Below are positions 8,674-17,340 of a DNA stretch of 64,000 bases, one piece after another. The position numbers and the translations under genes are program-made. The notes beneath the pieces are model-generated. The model saw only the letters and a program-made list of their open reading frames with translations. It had not been told where the DNA came from and searched no databases. Position 1 is the first letter of the stretch. Each line of letters opens with the position of its first letter. Source of the stretch: Streptomyces sp. P9-A2 (GTDB lineage Bacteria; Actinomycetota; Actinomycetes; Streptomycetales; Streptomycetaceae); assembly GCF_036634175.1 (NCBI RefSeq), contig NZ_JAZIFX010000001.1, forward strand, positions 7,564,001 through 7,628,000, read 5' to 3'.

Positions 8674-9488
8674 GGCGCCGTCCCCACTACCTGGCCGGCG
8701 CCGGCTCGCTCTTCTGGCTCTTCCTGGTCGGCCTGCCGCTGTACGTGATGCTCGCCGCGACCGTGCGCACCCGCCAGGACTACGCCGAGAACGGCCCGGT
8801 CTCGATCCCGGACAGCTTCACCCTGGACAACTACACCGGCGCCTTCGACTCGGGCTTCGGCCAGTACTTCTTCAACACACTCGTCGTCACCGGCTGCGTG
8901 ATCGGCATCGTGCTGCTGCTGGTCCCGCCGCTCGCCTACGCGATCGTACGCAGCCGCGGCCGGACCACGTCGGCGATCTTCCGGCTGTTCCTGCTCGGCC
9001 TCGCCATCCCCGCCCAGGCCGTCATCGTGCCGATGTTCTACCTGATCAGCAAAGCCGGACTGTACGACAACCTGCTGGGCGTCATCCTGCCCACAGCGGC
9101 GTTCTGCCTGCCGATGTCGGCGCTCATCCTCAGCGGCGCGATGCGCGACATCTCCCCGGAGCTGTACGAGGCCATGGCCATGGACGGCGCCTCCCCGCGG
9201 CGCATGTTCTTCCAGCTCGTCCTGCCGCTGTCGAGGGGCGGACTGTCCACGATCGTGGTCTTCTCCGCGCTCCAGGCCTGGAACGGCTTCCTGTTCCCGC
9301 TCGTCCTGACCCAGTCCGACTCCGCCAAGGTCGTCACCCTGGGGTTGTACAACTTCCAGACCGAACACGGCATCGACATCCCCGGTCTGCTGGGAGCCGT
9401 GGTGCTGTCCATGGTGCCCATCCTGCTCGTCTACCTGTTCGCCCGTCGCGCCCTGGTCCAGGGTCTGATGGGCGTCGGAGGAAAGTGA
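8670..9488 (+). CDS. Sugar ABC transporter permease (MalG type)
   Basis: A 272-residue permease with about six membrane helices and the EAA loop YEAMAMDGASPRRMFFQLVLPL. It is the second channel subunit of the importer begun at 6402. Its ATG overlaps the previous stop (ATGA), and its own TGA overlaps the GTG of the GH3 gene, giving a fully coupled operon. The C-terminus ends in the positively charged tail usual for MalG-like proteins. Confidence 0.9.
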   Translation: MRRRPHYLAGAGSLFWLFLVGLPLYVMLAATVRTRQDYAENGPVSIPDSFTLDNYTGAFDSGFGQYFFNTLVVTGCVIGIVLLLVPPLAYAIVRSRGRTTSAIFRLFLLGLAIPAQAVIVPMFYLISKAGLYDNLLGVILPTAAFCLPMSALILSGAMRDISPELYEAMAMDGASPRRMFFQLVLPLSRGGLSTIVVFSALQAWNGFLFPLVLTQSDSAKVVTLGLYNFQTEHGIDIPGLLGAVVLSMVPILLVYLFARRALVQGLMGVGGK

Positions 9489-11872
9489 CTGCCGACGTGG
9501 CCGTAGAGACCACCCCCGAAATCCCCCTCTGGAACGACCCCGACCGCCCCGTCGCCGCCAGGGTCGACGCGCTGATCGACACGATGACCCTGGACGAGAA
9601 GATCGCCCAGCTGTACGGCGTGTGGGTCGGCGCGTCCGCCAACGGCGGCGAAGTGGCCCCGCACCAGCACGACATGGAGGAGGCCGTCGACCTCGACGCG
9701 CTTCTGCCCGCCGGACTGGGCCAGTTGACCCGCCCCTTCGGCACCGCGCCCGTCGACCCGGCGCTCGGCGCGCTCTCCCTGCTGCGCACCCAGTCCCGTA
9801 TCACCTCGGCCAACCGCTTCGGCATTCCCGCCGTCGCGCACGAGGAGTGCCTGGCCGGCTTCGCCGCCTGGGGTGCCACCGCCTACCCCGTCCCGCTGTC
9901 CTGGGGCGCCACCTTCGACCCGGACGTGGTACGCCGGATGGCCGCCGCCATCGGCCGCGACATGCGGTCCGTCGGTGTCCACCAGGGTCTCGCGCCCGTC
10001 CTCGACGTGGTGCGCGACGCCCGCTGGGGCCGGGTGGAGGAGACCATCGGCGAGGACCCCTACCTCGTCGGCACCATCGGCACCGCGTACGTCCGGGGCC
10101 TGGAGTCCGCCGGGATCGTCGCCACCCTCAAGCACTTCGTCGGCTACTCGGCCTCCCGTGCCGGGCGCAACCTCGCCCCCTCGCCCATGGGCGCCCGCGA
10201 ACGGGCCGACGTCCTGCTGCCGCCGTTCGAGATGGCGATCCGCGAGGGCGGCGCCCGCTCCGTGATGCACTCCTACACGGACACCGACGGGGTCCCCGCC
10301 GCGGCCGACGAGGGCCTGCTGACCGGACTGCTCCGCGACACCTGGGGCTTCGACGGCACCGTCGTCGCCGACTACTTCGGCATCGCCTTCCTCAAGACGC
10401 TGCACGGCGTCGCGGGCGACTGGTCGGAGGCCGCGGGCGCCGCGCTGAAGGCCGGCGTCGACGTCGAACTGCCCACCGTCAAGACGTTCGGCGCGCCGCT
10501 CGCCGAGGCCGTCGCCGACGGCCGGGTACCGGAGTCGGTCATCGACCGCGCCCTGCGCCGCGTCCTCGGCCAGAAGGCGACGCTCGGCCTGCTCGACCCG
10601 GACTGGAGCCCGGTGCCGCCCGCACTCGACGGCGCCGACCCGGACGACCCGGACGCCCTGCGCGGCACGATCGACCTGGACCGGCCCGAGAACCGGGAAC
10701 TGGCCCGCGAGATCGCCGAGAAGGCGGTCGTCCTGCTCACCAACGACGGCACCCTGCCGCTCGCCCGGCCCCGCCGCATCGCCCTGGTCGGCCCCAACGC
10801 GGCCGAGGCCACCGCCGTACTGGGCTGCTACTCCTTCCCCCAGCACGTGGGCGTGCGGCACCCGGACGTCCCGGTCGGGATCGACCTGCCCACCCTGCGG
10901 GACACCCTGGCCGCCGAGTTCCCCGACGCGGACGTCACCGTCGCCCGCGGCACCGGCGTCGACGACGGAGACCTCTCCGGCATCGGTGAAGCGGTCGACG
11001 CGGCACGGGACGCGGATGTCGTCATCGCCGTACTCGGCGACCGCGCGGGCCTGTTCGGCCGCGGCACCAGCGGAGAGGGCTGCGACGCGGAGTCCCTCGC
11101 CCTGCCCGGCGCCCAGCAGCACCTGCTCGACGCGCTGCTCGACTCCGGCAGGCCGGTGGTGACCGTCCTGCTCGCCGGGCGGCCGTACGCGCTCGGCCGT
11201 GCCGCCGCCGAGTCCGCGGCGATCGTGCAGTCCTTCTTCCCCGGAGTCGCGGGCACCCGGGCGATCGCCGGGGTGCTGAGCGGCCGTACCGGCCCCTCCG
11301 GACGGCTCCCGGTCAGTGTGCCGCGGGGTCCGGGGTCCCAGCCGACCACCTACCTCGGTGCACGGCTCGCCCAGGCCAGCGAGGTGTCCAACATCGACCC
11401 GACGCCGGCGTTCGGCTTCGGCCACGGCCTGACGTACACGGCGTTCGCCTGGAGCGACCTCGCCGTGGACACCGAACAGGCTTCGACGGACGGCGAGTTC
11501 ACCCTCTCCCTCACCGTCCGCAACACCGGTGGGCGGTCCGGCACCGAAGTCGTCCAGCTCTATCTCCACGACCCGGTCGCCTCCGTCGTCCAGCCGGTGC
11601 AGCGGCTCGTCGGCTACACCCGGGTGGAGCTGGAGCCGGGAGAGGCCCGGCGCGTCCGCGTCACGGTTCCGGCCGACGTGGCCTCCTTCACCGGCCGCGC
11701 CGGCCACCGGATCGTCGAACCCGGCGACCTGCAACTCCGCCTGGCCGCCTCGAGCACCGACACGCGCCTGACGGCGACGGTCACCCTGACCGGCCCGGAA
11801 CGCCAGGTGGACCACACCCGCCGCCTCCACGCGGCCTTCACCCAGGAGCCGGGCCCGCAGGCGTCAGCCTGA
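9485..11872 (+). CDS. Cytoplasmic GH3 beta-glycosidase (beta-xylosidase/beta-glucosidase type)
   Basis: A 795-residue glycoside hydrolase family 3 enzyme with no signal peptide. The N-terminal TIM-barrel contains KHFVGYS and the nucleophile Asp at about 296 in TVVADYFG. The alpha/beta sandwich follows (KAVVLLTNDGTLPL, GEGCDAESLALPGAQ). A C-terminal fibronectin-III-like domain holds GTEVVQLYLHDP. GTG 9485 follows GGAGGAAA and overlaps the permease stop by 4 bases. The full-length architecture and the transporter link indicate hydrolysis of imported disaccharides. This is BxlA-like in context, but the substrate (xylobiose, cellobiose or other) is inferred only. Confidence 0.9.
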   Translation: MTADVAVETTPEIPLWNDPDRPVAARVDALIDTMTLDEKIAQLYGVWVGASANGGEVAPHQHDMEEAVDLDALLPAGLGQLTRPFGTAPVDPALGALSLLRTQSRITSANRFGIPAVAHEECLAGFAAWGATAYPVPLSWGATFDPDVVRRMAAAIGRDMRSVGVHQGLAPVLDVVRDARWGRVEETIGEDPYLVGTIGTAYVRGLESAGIVATLKHFVGYSASRAGRNLAPSPMGARERADVLLPPFEMAIREGGARSVMHSYTDTDGVPAAADEGLLTGLLRDTWGFDGTVVADYFGIAFLKTLHGVAGDWSEAAGAALKAGVDVELPTVKTFGAPLAEAVADGRVPESVIDRALRRVLGQKATLGLLDPDWSPVPPALDGADPDDPDALRGTIDLDRPENRELAREIAEKAVVLLTNDGTLPLARPRRIALVGPNAAEATAVLGCYSFPQHVGVRHPDVPVGIDLPTLRDTLAAEFPDADVTVARGTGVDDGDLSGIGEAVDAARDADVVIAVLGDRAGLFGRGTSGEGCDAESLALPGAQQHLLDALLDSGRPVVTVLLAGRPYALGRAAAESAAIVQSFFPGVAGTRAIAGVLSGRTGPSGRLPVSVPRGPGSQPTTYLGARLAQASEVSNIDPTPAFGFGHGLTYTAFAWSDLAVDTEQASTDGEFTLSLTVRNTGGRSGTEVVQLYLHDPVASVVQPVQRLVGYTRVELEPGEARRVRVTVPADVASFTGRAGHRIVEPGDLQLRLAASSTDTRLTATVTLTGPERQVDHTRRLHAAFTQEPGPQASA

Positions 11873-11890
11873 CCTGACACGGGCCTCGTC

Positions 11891-11950
11891 CGGCCCGGAC
11901 CGCGTGAACGGTCCGGGCCGGCCGGGGCCGTCCGGCCCGGACCGTTCACG
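11891..11950 (+). terminator. Two mutually exclusive hairpins behind the sugar operon
   Basis: Three related segments can pair in two ways. Segment 11891-11902 pairs perfectly with 11909-11920 (12-bp stem, 6-base loop). Segment 11903-11921 pairs perfectly with 11932-11950 (19-bp stem, 10-base loop). Both share the middle segment, so only one can form at a time. At minimum this is an operon-end terminator. A conformational switch is possible but unproven. Confidence 0.75.
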
Positions 11951-12039
11951 CCGTGCAGGCGCCCGCGGGGGCGTGCGCCGTCACATGAGTGCGGTCGGGC
12001 GCCGCTTCAGCGGATCGCCGTGACGACCTGCGTTCAGGA

Positions 12040-12110
12040 ACTATTAAGAAGACAGCCTGAAAAATCTTACTGAAAATTGCGGCAAGATGACGCAAACGCT
12101 GCCCGGTCAC
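12040..12110. promoter_or_regulatory. AT-rich promoter region of the amylase-inhibitor gene
   Basis: This is a distinctly AT-rich patch in GC-rich surroundings, upstream of the inhibitor gene. It contains TTGCGGCAA (12077-12085), a palindrome around one base, followed by CGCAAACG. Streptomyces amylase-related genes are commonly controlled by a maltose regulator binding TTGC/GCAA-type repeats; that link is inference. No precise -10 box is claimed. Confidence 0.35.
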
Positions 12111-12168
12111 CGGCGAAGCGCCCTAGCCTGAGGGCGTATCAGTTCATGAGTTGAAGGAGGGCACTCAC

Positions 12169-12498
12169 ATGCGTCAGGCAAAGCGTTCATTCCTCGTGAC
12201 GGCGGCAGCACTGCTGCCGGTGCTGACGGGCGGCGCGGCAGCGCACGCGCTGACGCAGGAAGCAGGACGGGCGCAGGCCGGTGTCCCCGCCTGCGTGGAG
12301 GTCGCCCCGAGCTGGCGCTACACCTTCGTCACCAACAACTGCTCCGCCCCCTACACGCTGACCATCGCCTACAGCGACGGTCGCGATGTTCCGTGCCGCG
12401 TCGCCCACCCCGGCGACCACATCACCTTCCCCGGTCACGGCACCCAGGGCGAGCACGTGGTCGGCGCCGTCCTGTGCTCCGACGGTGCCGACCACTGA
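12169..12498 (+). CDS. Secreted proteinaceous alpha-amylase inhibitor (tendamistat/Haim family)
   Basis: A 109-residue pre-protein. A Sec signal peptide (MRQAKRSFLVTAAALLPVL, then GGAAAHA) precedes a mature domain of about 75 residues. The mature part carries the tendamistat-family triad Trp49-Arg50-Tyr51 in SWRYTFVTNNC and four cysteines for the two expected disulfides (PAC, NNC, VPC, VLC). PGDHITFPGHGTQG matches the beta-barrel core of Haim-type inhibitors. The family blocks animal and insect alpha-amylases by inserting the WRY turn into the active site. The start follows GAAGGAGGGC. It is monocistronic, downstream of the sugar operon's terminator. Confidence 0.88.
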   Translation: MRQAKRSFLVTAAALLPVLTGGAAAHALTQEAGRAQAGVPACVEVAPSWRYTFVTNNCSAPYTLTIAYSDGRDVPCRVAHPGDHITFPGHGTQGEHVVGAVLCSDGADH

Positions 12499-12520
12499 CG
12501 CACCTCCCGGCCGGACCGGA

Positions 12521-12697
12521 TCAGGCAGGCGCGTCCGTGCGGGCGGTGCGACGACGCCGGACCACAGCGAGCAGGACGTCCAGCGTGAGGAAGGCCGGCA
12601 GGGACCACCCGAGCAGCGAAAACGCCCGGCCGACGGCGACGGCCAGTGGCACGCCGATCACCAGGGCGGGCCTGGGCGGCTTCCGCCACGCGCACAC
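12521..12697 (-). pseudogene. Membrane-protein C-terminal remnant
   Basis: The minus strand reads PALVIGVPLAVAVGRAFSLL, then GWSLPAFLTLDVLLAVVRRRRT, ending in TGA at 12521. Two hydrophobic segments and a basic tail look like the end of an integral membrane protein. Upstream the frame turns into low-quality sequence, and the only start is a GTG giving 58 residues with no RBS. A small real membrane protein cannot be excluded. Confidence 0.35.
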
Positions 12698-12908
12698 CGT
12701 GCCGGGCGCCCGGGACCTCCGGATCCGCCCGACCCGCGCCGGTGCGGGGCCCCTCCTGCGCGGGATGCGGGGTCTGCCCCGAGGCAGTACGAAGGCGCCA
12801 TCCGCACGGCTGCCGTGGTGTCCGGCCGGCTCAGCACCTCGGCCGGTACGAACGGACTCCCACGCCGGAGTGACGGGCCGAGGGAATCCGGTTCCGGTGC
12901 CGGCGAGG

Positions 12909-14309
12909 TCACGCCGCCTGTGCCGGGCGGATGTTCTGGTTGGCGTGGAAGAGGTTGTACGGATCGTAGGCGCGCTTGACGCGCGCCAGCCGGTCATAGT
13001 GGCCGGGGTACGTGGCGCGCACCCGGTCGGCCTGCTCGTCCGCGCCCGCGAAGTTCACGTAGCCGCCGCCCATCGAGTACGGGTGCATCTCCTTCCAGTA
13101 GTCGGTGCACCAGCGCTTGATCAGGCCCGCGTTGCCGGGGTCCGGGTCGATACCGGCGAAGACTCCGGACCAGGTCGCGTTCCGGTAGTTCCACGCCGTC
13201 TCGTCCGCTCCGACGCGGCCGGCGGCCCCGTCGACCGGGTACAGGTGCATCGTGCACTGGCCGGTGGGGATGGACTCACCGTACCTGCGGTGCACCTCGG
13301 CGGCCTCGTCCGGGATGCCGTCGAAGAAGGCACCCCGCCAGTACCACTGCAGGCCCTCCGGAAACAGCGCGTCGAAGTTGCCCTGCAACGTCGTGTACGG
13401 CATCGGGGCGGTGAAGTGGAAGGCGGGCCGGCCGGCCTCGTGCACCGCGGCGAAGGTCTCCTCCAGGCGGTCGAGCGCGCCCGTCCAGCACCAGACGATG
13501 CCGCACACCTTCCGCCCGTGGAGCTCCTCCGGGAACGGCGGTGCGGGCGGTACGACCAGCTCGGCGAAGAAGCCGTACACATCGTCCGAGGCCTGCGGCA
13601 GGTACTCGCGGTACCACGTGAGGACCTCGTGGGTGTGGTCGACCGGCCACAGGGTGACCGCGACACCCACCGTGTCCACCGGGTGCAGACGGTAGGTGAA
13701 GGCGGTGACGACGCCGAAGTTCCCTCCTCCGCCACGCAGCGCCCAGAACAGGTCGGGGTGCTCGGTCTCGCCGGCGGTGACAAAGCTGCCGTCGGCCAGC
13801 ACCACGTCCGCGGCGATCAGGTTGTCGACGGTCAGGCCGTACTTGCGGGTCAGGTAACCGTGTCCTCCGCCGAGCGTGAGACCGCCGACCCCGGTGGTCG
13901 AGACGATCCCCGAGGGCGTGGCGAGGCCGAACGCCGCCGTGGCGTGGTCGAGGTCGCCCAGCAGAGTGCCGCCGCCGACCTGGGCCGTCCGCGCGGCCGG
14001 ATCGACCCGGCACCAGCGCATGGGGGACAGGTCGAGCGTGACACCGCCGTCCACCACGCACAGGCCGGGCCCGCTGTGCCCGCCGCCCATCACGGCGACT
14101 TCGAGTCCGTTGTCCCGTACGTGGTTCACCGCGGCCATGACGTCGCCGGCGTCGGCGCAGCGCACCAGCGCGGCGGGATGCCGGTCGATCATCGCGTTGT
14201 AGATGTGCCGGGCCTCGTCGTACGTGGGGTCCTGCGGGGCGATGACCGGTCCGCGCAGCGCGGTCCGCAGGGATTCCAGGGAAGGAGCATCCAACGTGGG
14301 GCTGCTCAT
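12909..14309 (-). CDS. FAD-linked oxidase with BBE domain
   Basis: A 466-residue oxidoreductase of the berberine-bridge/PCMH flavoprotein class. The FAD-binding part has VMGGGHSGPGLC, where His78 is in the position of the 8-alpha-histidyl FAD link. It continues TPSGIVSTTGVGGLTLGGGHG; the usual second-link cysteine in this loop is Ser/Thr, so a single covalent bond is expected. The C-terminal BBE motif is YDPYNLFHANQNI. It is cytoplasmic, with no signal peptide. Start 14309 is preferred over 14324 because GAGGGA lies 7 bases before it. The substrate is unknown; relatives oxidise sugars or secondary metabolites. Confidence 0.88.
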   Translation of the reverse strand: MSSPTLDAPSLESLRTALRGPVIAPQDPTYDEARHIYNAMIDRHPAALVRCADAGDVMAAVNHVRDNGLEVAVMGGGHSGPGLCVVDGGVTLDLSPMRWCRVDPAARTAQVGGGTLLGDLDHATAAFGLATPSGIVSTTGVGGLTLGGGHGYLTRKYGLTVDNLIAADVVLADGSFVTAGETEHPDLFWALRGGGGNFGVVTAFTYRLHPVDTVGVAVTLWPVDHTHEVLTWYREYLPQASDDVYGFFAELVVPPAPPFPEELHGRKVCGIVWCWTGALDRLEETFAAVHEAGRPAFHFTAPMPYTTLQGNFDALFPEGLQWYWRGAFFDGIPDEAAEVHRRYGESIPTGQCTMHLYPVDGAAGRVGADETAWNYRNATWSGVFAGIDPDPGNAGLIKRWCTDYWKEMHPYSMGGGYVNFAGADEQADRVRATYPGHYDRLARVKRAYDPYNLFHANQNIRPAQAA

Positions 14310-14324
14310 GATGTGTTCCCTCAT

Positions 14325-14740
14325 TCAGACGTGACGTGCGGGCGCCCTCCCACCCGGCCCGTCTCCCGGGGCGTGCTTCCACCGTCCCGCTGCGGAACCT
14401 GGCCTCACGTCCAGGCGCCTCGGGTCCGGTCGGGCATCGGGCGTCATCCGATGGTGTTCCGTGTGCGGCCGGCGACGGAGTGGCCGGTCGGGTGCGCACT
14501 CCCTTCGCGAAGCCGCTGATCCTCGACAGCGCACGCCGGCCTCCCGGCTCCGTCCGGGGCCGGCCACGCAGCCCGCGCACGCGCGGTGCACACGCCGACC
14601 GAACCGCCCGAAGGCCGACTCCTTCAGCGTCTCCCCACCCGCCGGGCCACGCAACACGCCACCCGGAGAACGTGCCGGCCCGGGCCGGCAGGTGACAGCC
14701 CCGTCCGCGGAGAAACCGGGTCAGGGCCGGAGCAGCGCCG
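14325..14740. other. Gene-empty stretch upstream of the FAD oxidase
   Basis: No convincing reading frame is seen on either strand. The stretch must contain the oxidase promoter, but no clear box was identified. Confidence 0.4.
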
Positions 14741-15215
14741 CTACGGGACCCCGACCCGGAGGTACAGCCGGTCAGCCATGCCGCGCGCGTGAGGGACGAC
14801 GGTGTGGCCGAGGGCGTGCGGGCGGCCACCGCCGGGACCAGTCGGGCGAGCCGAGGGCCCACCCGGAAGATGCAGTACCCGGTCGTCGCCTGCCGTGGCG
14901 AACCGCCGGGGCAGCCATTCCGGCGCCGGCACCGTGTGCAACCGGTCGTGGAAGCCGCCCGACGTCCGGCTGAGGGAGCCGACCCGCCACGGGCGCCGGG
15001 CCAGTACGTCCAGCATCGTCGGCCCGGTGAGCCGCTCCAGAACCATGTCGGGACCGTTGATCTCGTACCCCTTCGGCACGGGATAGCCACAGGCGGCCAC
15101 ATGTGCCATTACTCGCGCTTCCCACTCGGCGGGGCTTCCCCGCCGGCGACGCCGCAACACTCTGGACTCGTCCAAGGCGAACACATCGGCGTCCCGCCCC
15201 CGCGATCAGCTCCAT
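14741..15215 (-). pseudogene. Aminoglycoside/choline-phosphotransferase-family relic
   Basis: The relic starts MELIAG at 15215, then a G-run shifts the frame. It resumes RDADVFALDESRVLRRRRRG, then WEARVMAHVAACGYPVPKGYE, then GPDMVLERLTGPTMLD, then HDRLHTVPAPEWLPRRF. This is the N-lobe of an APH-type kinase. Where the catalytic HPGNVL and IDW motifs should follow DDRVLHL, the sequence turns into unrelated text. Two lesions (the frameshift and the lost catalytic lobe) make it non-functional. Confidence 0.65.
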
Positions 15216-15299
15216 GCGCGGCAGTCTGCCCTGACGGCTCCCGCACGCCAACAGGGCGCAGGCAAGACTGAGAAGGGAACCGGACACCACGGCCGCGAC

Positions 15300-15480
15300 C
15301 GCACCCGCGGACAATGGACAGCAGGAGGGCGCCGCCGACCAGTCGGTCGAGTTCCGTGCTGTCGGTGACGGCCAGGGCGAGGCCGATCAGCTGGTCGGCG
15401 ACGCCGAGGCCGCGCAGGTCGTCGGCCGTGACGCCGGCGAGGAGGGGCTCGGCCGCCGGCGGCACGGCCTCGGATCCGGG
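15300..15480 (-). other. Possible coding fragment of unknown origin
   Basis: The minus strand gives TADDLRGLGVADQLIGLALA, then VTDSTELDRLVGGALLLSIV. This is a coherent amphipathic pattern that loosely recalls linker segments of UvrD-like helicases. It has no good start, and its frame runs into the neighbouring phosphotransferase relic. It may be another decayed piece; the function is not assigned. Confidence 0.2.
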
Positions 15481-15513
15481 CGCCGGCTCGGGGACGGCCT
15501 CGGATGCGGCAGG

Positions 15514-15714
15514 TCAGATCCGGTCCCGCCCCAGGTCCGCGACGAACCCGGACCACGCGCTCCGCGCGAACGCGAGCCGAGGGCCACCGCGTTCCTTGGA
15601 ATCCCGTACGTGTATGGCGGTCGGGTCGGCGGCGACTTCCACGCGTTCGCCGCCTTCGTCACCGCTGTAGCTGCTCTTGAACCAGTTGAGCTGCGTGGAC
15701 TGTTCGGTGTTCAT
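15514..15714 (-). CDS. DUF397 protein (first copy)
   Basis: A 66-residue DUF397 protein: LNWFKSSYSG, then VEVAADPTAIHVRDSKERGG, then FARSAWSGFVADL. DUF397 proteins are Streptomyces regulatory partners of XRE/DUF5753 proteins (WhiJ-type pairs). Its ATG overlaps the stop of a broken XRE gene (CTATGA), so the pair arrangement is preserved but the partner is dead. It is about 80% identical to the second copy at 27193-27393. It may act with another XRE protein or be on its way to loss. Confidence 0.8.
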   Translation of the reverse strand: MNTEQSTQLNWFKSSYSGDEGGERVEVAADPTAIHVRDSKERGGPRLAFARSAWSGFVADLGRDRI

Positions 15715-15865
15715 AGGTCTTCCGGCATCTTCTCGAGCAGGCGCAAGGACTCGCGTGGGGTGAGTGCCTGTCCTCGGATGCCGCCATGTCTTCGCGGTCA
15801 GGACACGCACCTCTTCCGAGTCAGTGATGAGACGGCTGAAGTGCTGGACCTCCAGATGGGCGAGC
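15713..15865 (-). pseudogene. XRE/DUF5753 regulator C-terminal relic
   Basis: The minus strand reads LEVQHFSRLITDSEEVRVLTAK. After a frameshift near 15790 it continues HGGIRGQALTPRESLRLLEK, ending MPEDL at TGA 15711-15713. The same positions of the intact regulator at 27393 read FQSVNRLITDPEEVRMLTA and YGSIRGQALNPAESSALIEK. About 80% of the gene, including its helix-turn-helix, is missing. Confidence 0.6.
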
Positions 15866-16052
15866 CGCGCAGGATACCCGGAACGACAGAGTCGAACGAA
15901 CGGTGTGACTCGGGTTGTCGAGGGTTGCTGACGGGCTGCGGAGCGTGCCGTACTCCTGGCCGGTCATCGATGTGCCGGGCGCGTGGTCGGGGACTGAGGC
16001 GGTCGTCATGTGTCTCTGATCGGGAAGGACGGACCAAAGGAGGAGGACGGGG

Positions 16053-16826
16053 TCAGATGGTGAGTTGTTGTGGGTCTCCCGGGACGGGCCCGGGCACCAG
16101 GCGTGTGAAGTACTCGGTCTGGATGATCTTTCTGCGGGCTTCTTCGGGGAGGCGGGCAAGGATTCCGGGCAGGGGGCGTTCGCGGGCGACCTCGCCCTGA
16201 TGGGCCAGGATCGCGCGCCACTTCACGTCGGCCCACTCACTCACGTCCACGACCGTGGTCACATATGAGTCCGGGACGCAGAGCACGCTCTTGCCGACGC
16301 CCCTCAGCAGTGGCCCCAGTTCGCCGACTCCGCTCTCGGGATGGGTCGCCGCGTACAGGGCCTGGGGCTGCCAGGGGGCTCCGGCTTCCGGATAGAGGCG
16401 CGCGATTCCTGCGGCCTGGCAGGCGAGAAGGGTGATCCGGTGGGTGTGGCGGTGGTCTGGATGGCCGGTCAGCTGACCGAGTGCGTCGTGGGTGACCATG
16501 ATGTCGGGTCGGAACTGCCGCACATGCTGAACGACGTGACCGACGGCTTCATCGAGTGGCACGTCGACGAACCGGGGCCGACCAGGTGCGGAAGCCGGAT
16601 TGCGGGCATCGGCGTAACCGAGCATGCGCGGCGGGCTCGCACCCAACTCCTGCAGGGCCGAAGTGAGTTCGGGTGCACGGCGGCTGTCTGCGGCCCAGGT
16701 GGCGGTGACGACCGAGGTGCGGGCGCCACCTGCGGCGTGCTGGGCGAGGACGCCTCCGAAAAGCAACGCCTCGTCGTCGGGATGCGCAGCCACGCCCATC
16801 AGGGAGGGGCGAGGAGACAGTGTCAC
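16053..16826 (-). CDS. PIG-L/LmbE family N-acetylglucosaminyl deacetylase
   Basis: A 257-residue zinc-dependent deacetylase. The signature GVAAHPDDEALLFGG near the N-terminus gives the His-Pro-Asp-Asp metal and base residues. THDALGQLTGHPDHRHTHR supplies the later zinc histidines. Family members deacetylate GlcNAc-inositol (MshB), a mycothiol conjugate (Mca) or antibiotic intermediates; the length is somewhat under MshB/Mca (about 290). GTG 16826 follows AGGAAG and sits just before AHPDDE. An alternative reading fuses it to the methyltransferase relic upstream, but no start supports that. Confidence 0.82.
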   Translation of the reverse strand: MTLSPRPSLMGVAAHPDDEALLFGGVLAQHAAGGARTSVVTATWAADSRRAPELTSALQELGASPPRMLGYADARNPASAPGRPRFVDVPLDEAVGHVVQHVRQFRPDIMVTHDALGQLTGHPDHRHTHRITLLACQAAGIARLYPEAGAPWQPQALYAATHPESGVGELGPLLRGVGKSVLCVPDSYVTTVVDVSEWADVKWRAILAHQGEVARERPLPGILARLPEEARRKIIQTEYFTRLVPGPVPGDPQQLTI

Positions 16827-16829
16827 GGT

Positions 16830-17160
16830 GGCTTCCTGATGATCGAATCGGACCCGGACGGCGGTTCGGACGACGGGTGGGCGGCCGGTAGCGGTCGGCG
16901 TCGGCATGCTCCGCGCGGGCCCGCTCCAGGGCGCCCTCCGCGAAATCCAGGCCATCGACCGTGTAACCGAGCGAGGCGAGGTACGCGACCAGTTCGCCGG
17001 TGCCGCAGCAGACGTCCAGCGCGCGGCCGTCTCCGGGCGCCGGTGTCCGCTCGGCGAGCAGGCCCCGCTCCTCGTCCCCGAGCCGCCGGAAGCCACGGCC
17101 GTCGGTGTAATGCGCGGACCAGTCGGCCCGGGTGTATCCCACAGATCGCTCCTCGTTCAT
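16830..17160 (-). pseudogene. SAM-dependent methyltransferase N-terminal fragment
   Basis: From ATG 17160 the frame reads MNEERSVGYTRADWSAHYTD, then GDGRALDVCCGTGELVAYLA, then GYTVDGLDFAEGALERARAE. This is SAM motif I (DVCCGTGE) and the acidic end of beta-2 of a class I methyltransferase. At about 16890 homology stops and the frame runs meaninglessly into the LmbE gene. Only about 90 of an expected 200-250 residues remain, without the catalytic or substrate half. Confidence 0.65.
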
Positions 17161-17181
17161 GAAAGACGGGGTGGTGGGGTG

Positions 17182-17340
17182 CTACGGAAGTTCGACGGGA
17201 CCGTAGAGGGCGGCCGGCTGCCCGGTCTGCAGCGCCCAGTACCGGTCGCCGTACGACCAGTGCCACCACTCCGTGCCGTAGTTGATCGAGCCTGCTGTGG
17301 ACAGCGCGCCGCCCAGGGCGGTCCGGTTCGTATCATTCGT
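17182..17340 (-). pseudogene. VanX-type D-Ala-D-Ala dipeptidase C-terminal fragment
   Basis: The minus strand gives RTALGGALSTAGSINYGTEW, then WHWSYGDRYWALQTG, ending TAG at 17182. EWWHWSYGDRYW is the hallmark of VanX/Ddp dipeptidases and holds the last zinc ligands. Everything N-terminal is missing, and the fragment abuts the stop of the GNAT-NUDIX gene. It is a relic, with no sign of a resistance operon. Confidence 0.7.

Noticed and set aside
9431..11830. 799-codon minus-strand frame opposite the GH3 gene
   Set aside because: Its Arg/Gly/Val-rich text without any domain is a complement shadow of the GH3 enzyme, whose catalytic residues are clear on the plus strand.
6402..11872. Assigning bxlE, bxlF, bxlG and bxlA symbols
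   Set aside because: The gene order fits, but substrate specificity cannot be read from the sequence, so symbols were withheld.
12393..14519. 708-codon plus-strand frame
   Set aside because: Antisense to the FAD oxidase; no start site or motif of its own.
16053..17160. Methyltransferase-deacetylase fusion enzyme
   Set aside because: The two pieces are in different frames. The methyltransferase stops being recognisable before the LmbE start, which has its own ribosome site.
17182..17340. VanX as part of a vancomycin-resistance cluster
   Set aside because: Only the last 45-50 residues remain and no vanH, vanA, vanR or vanS genes are nearby.
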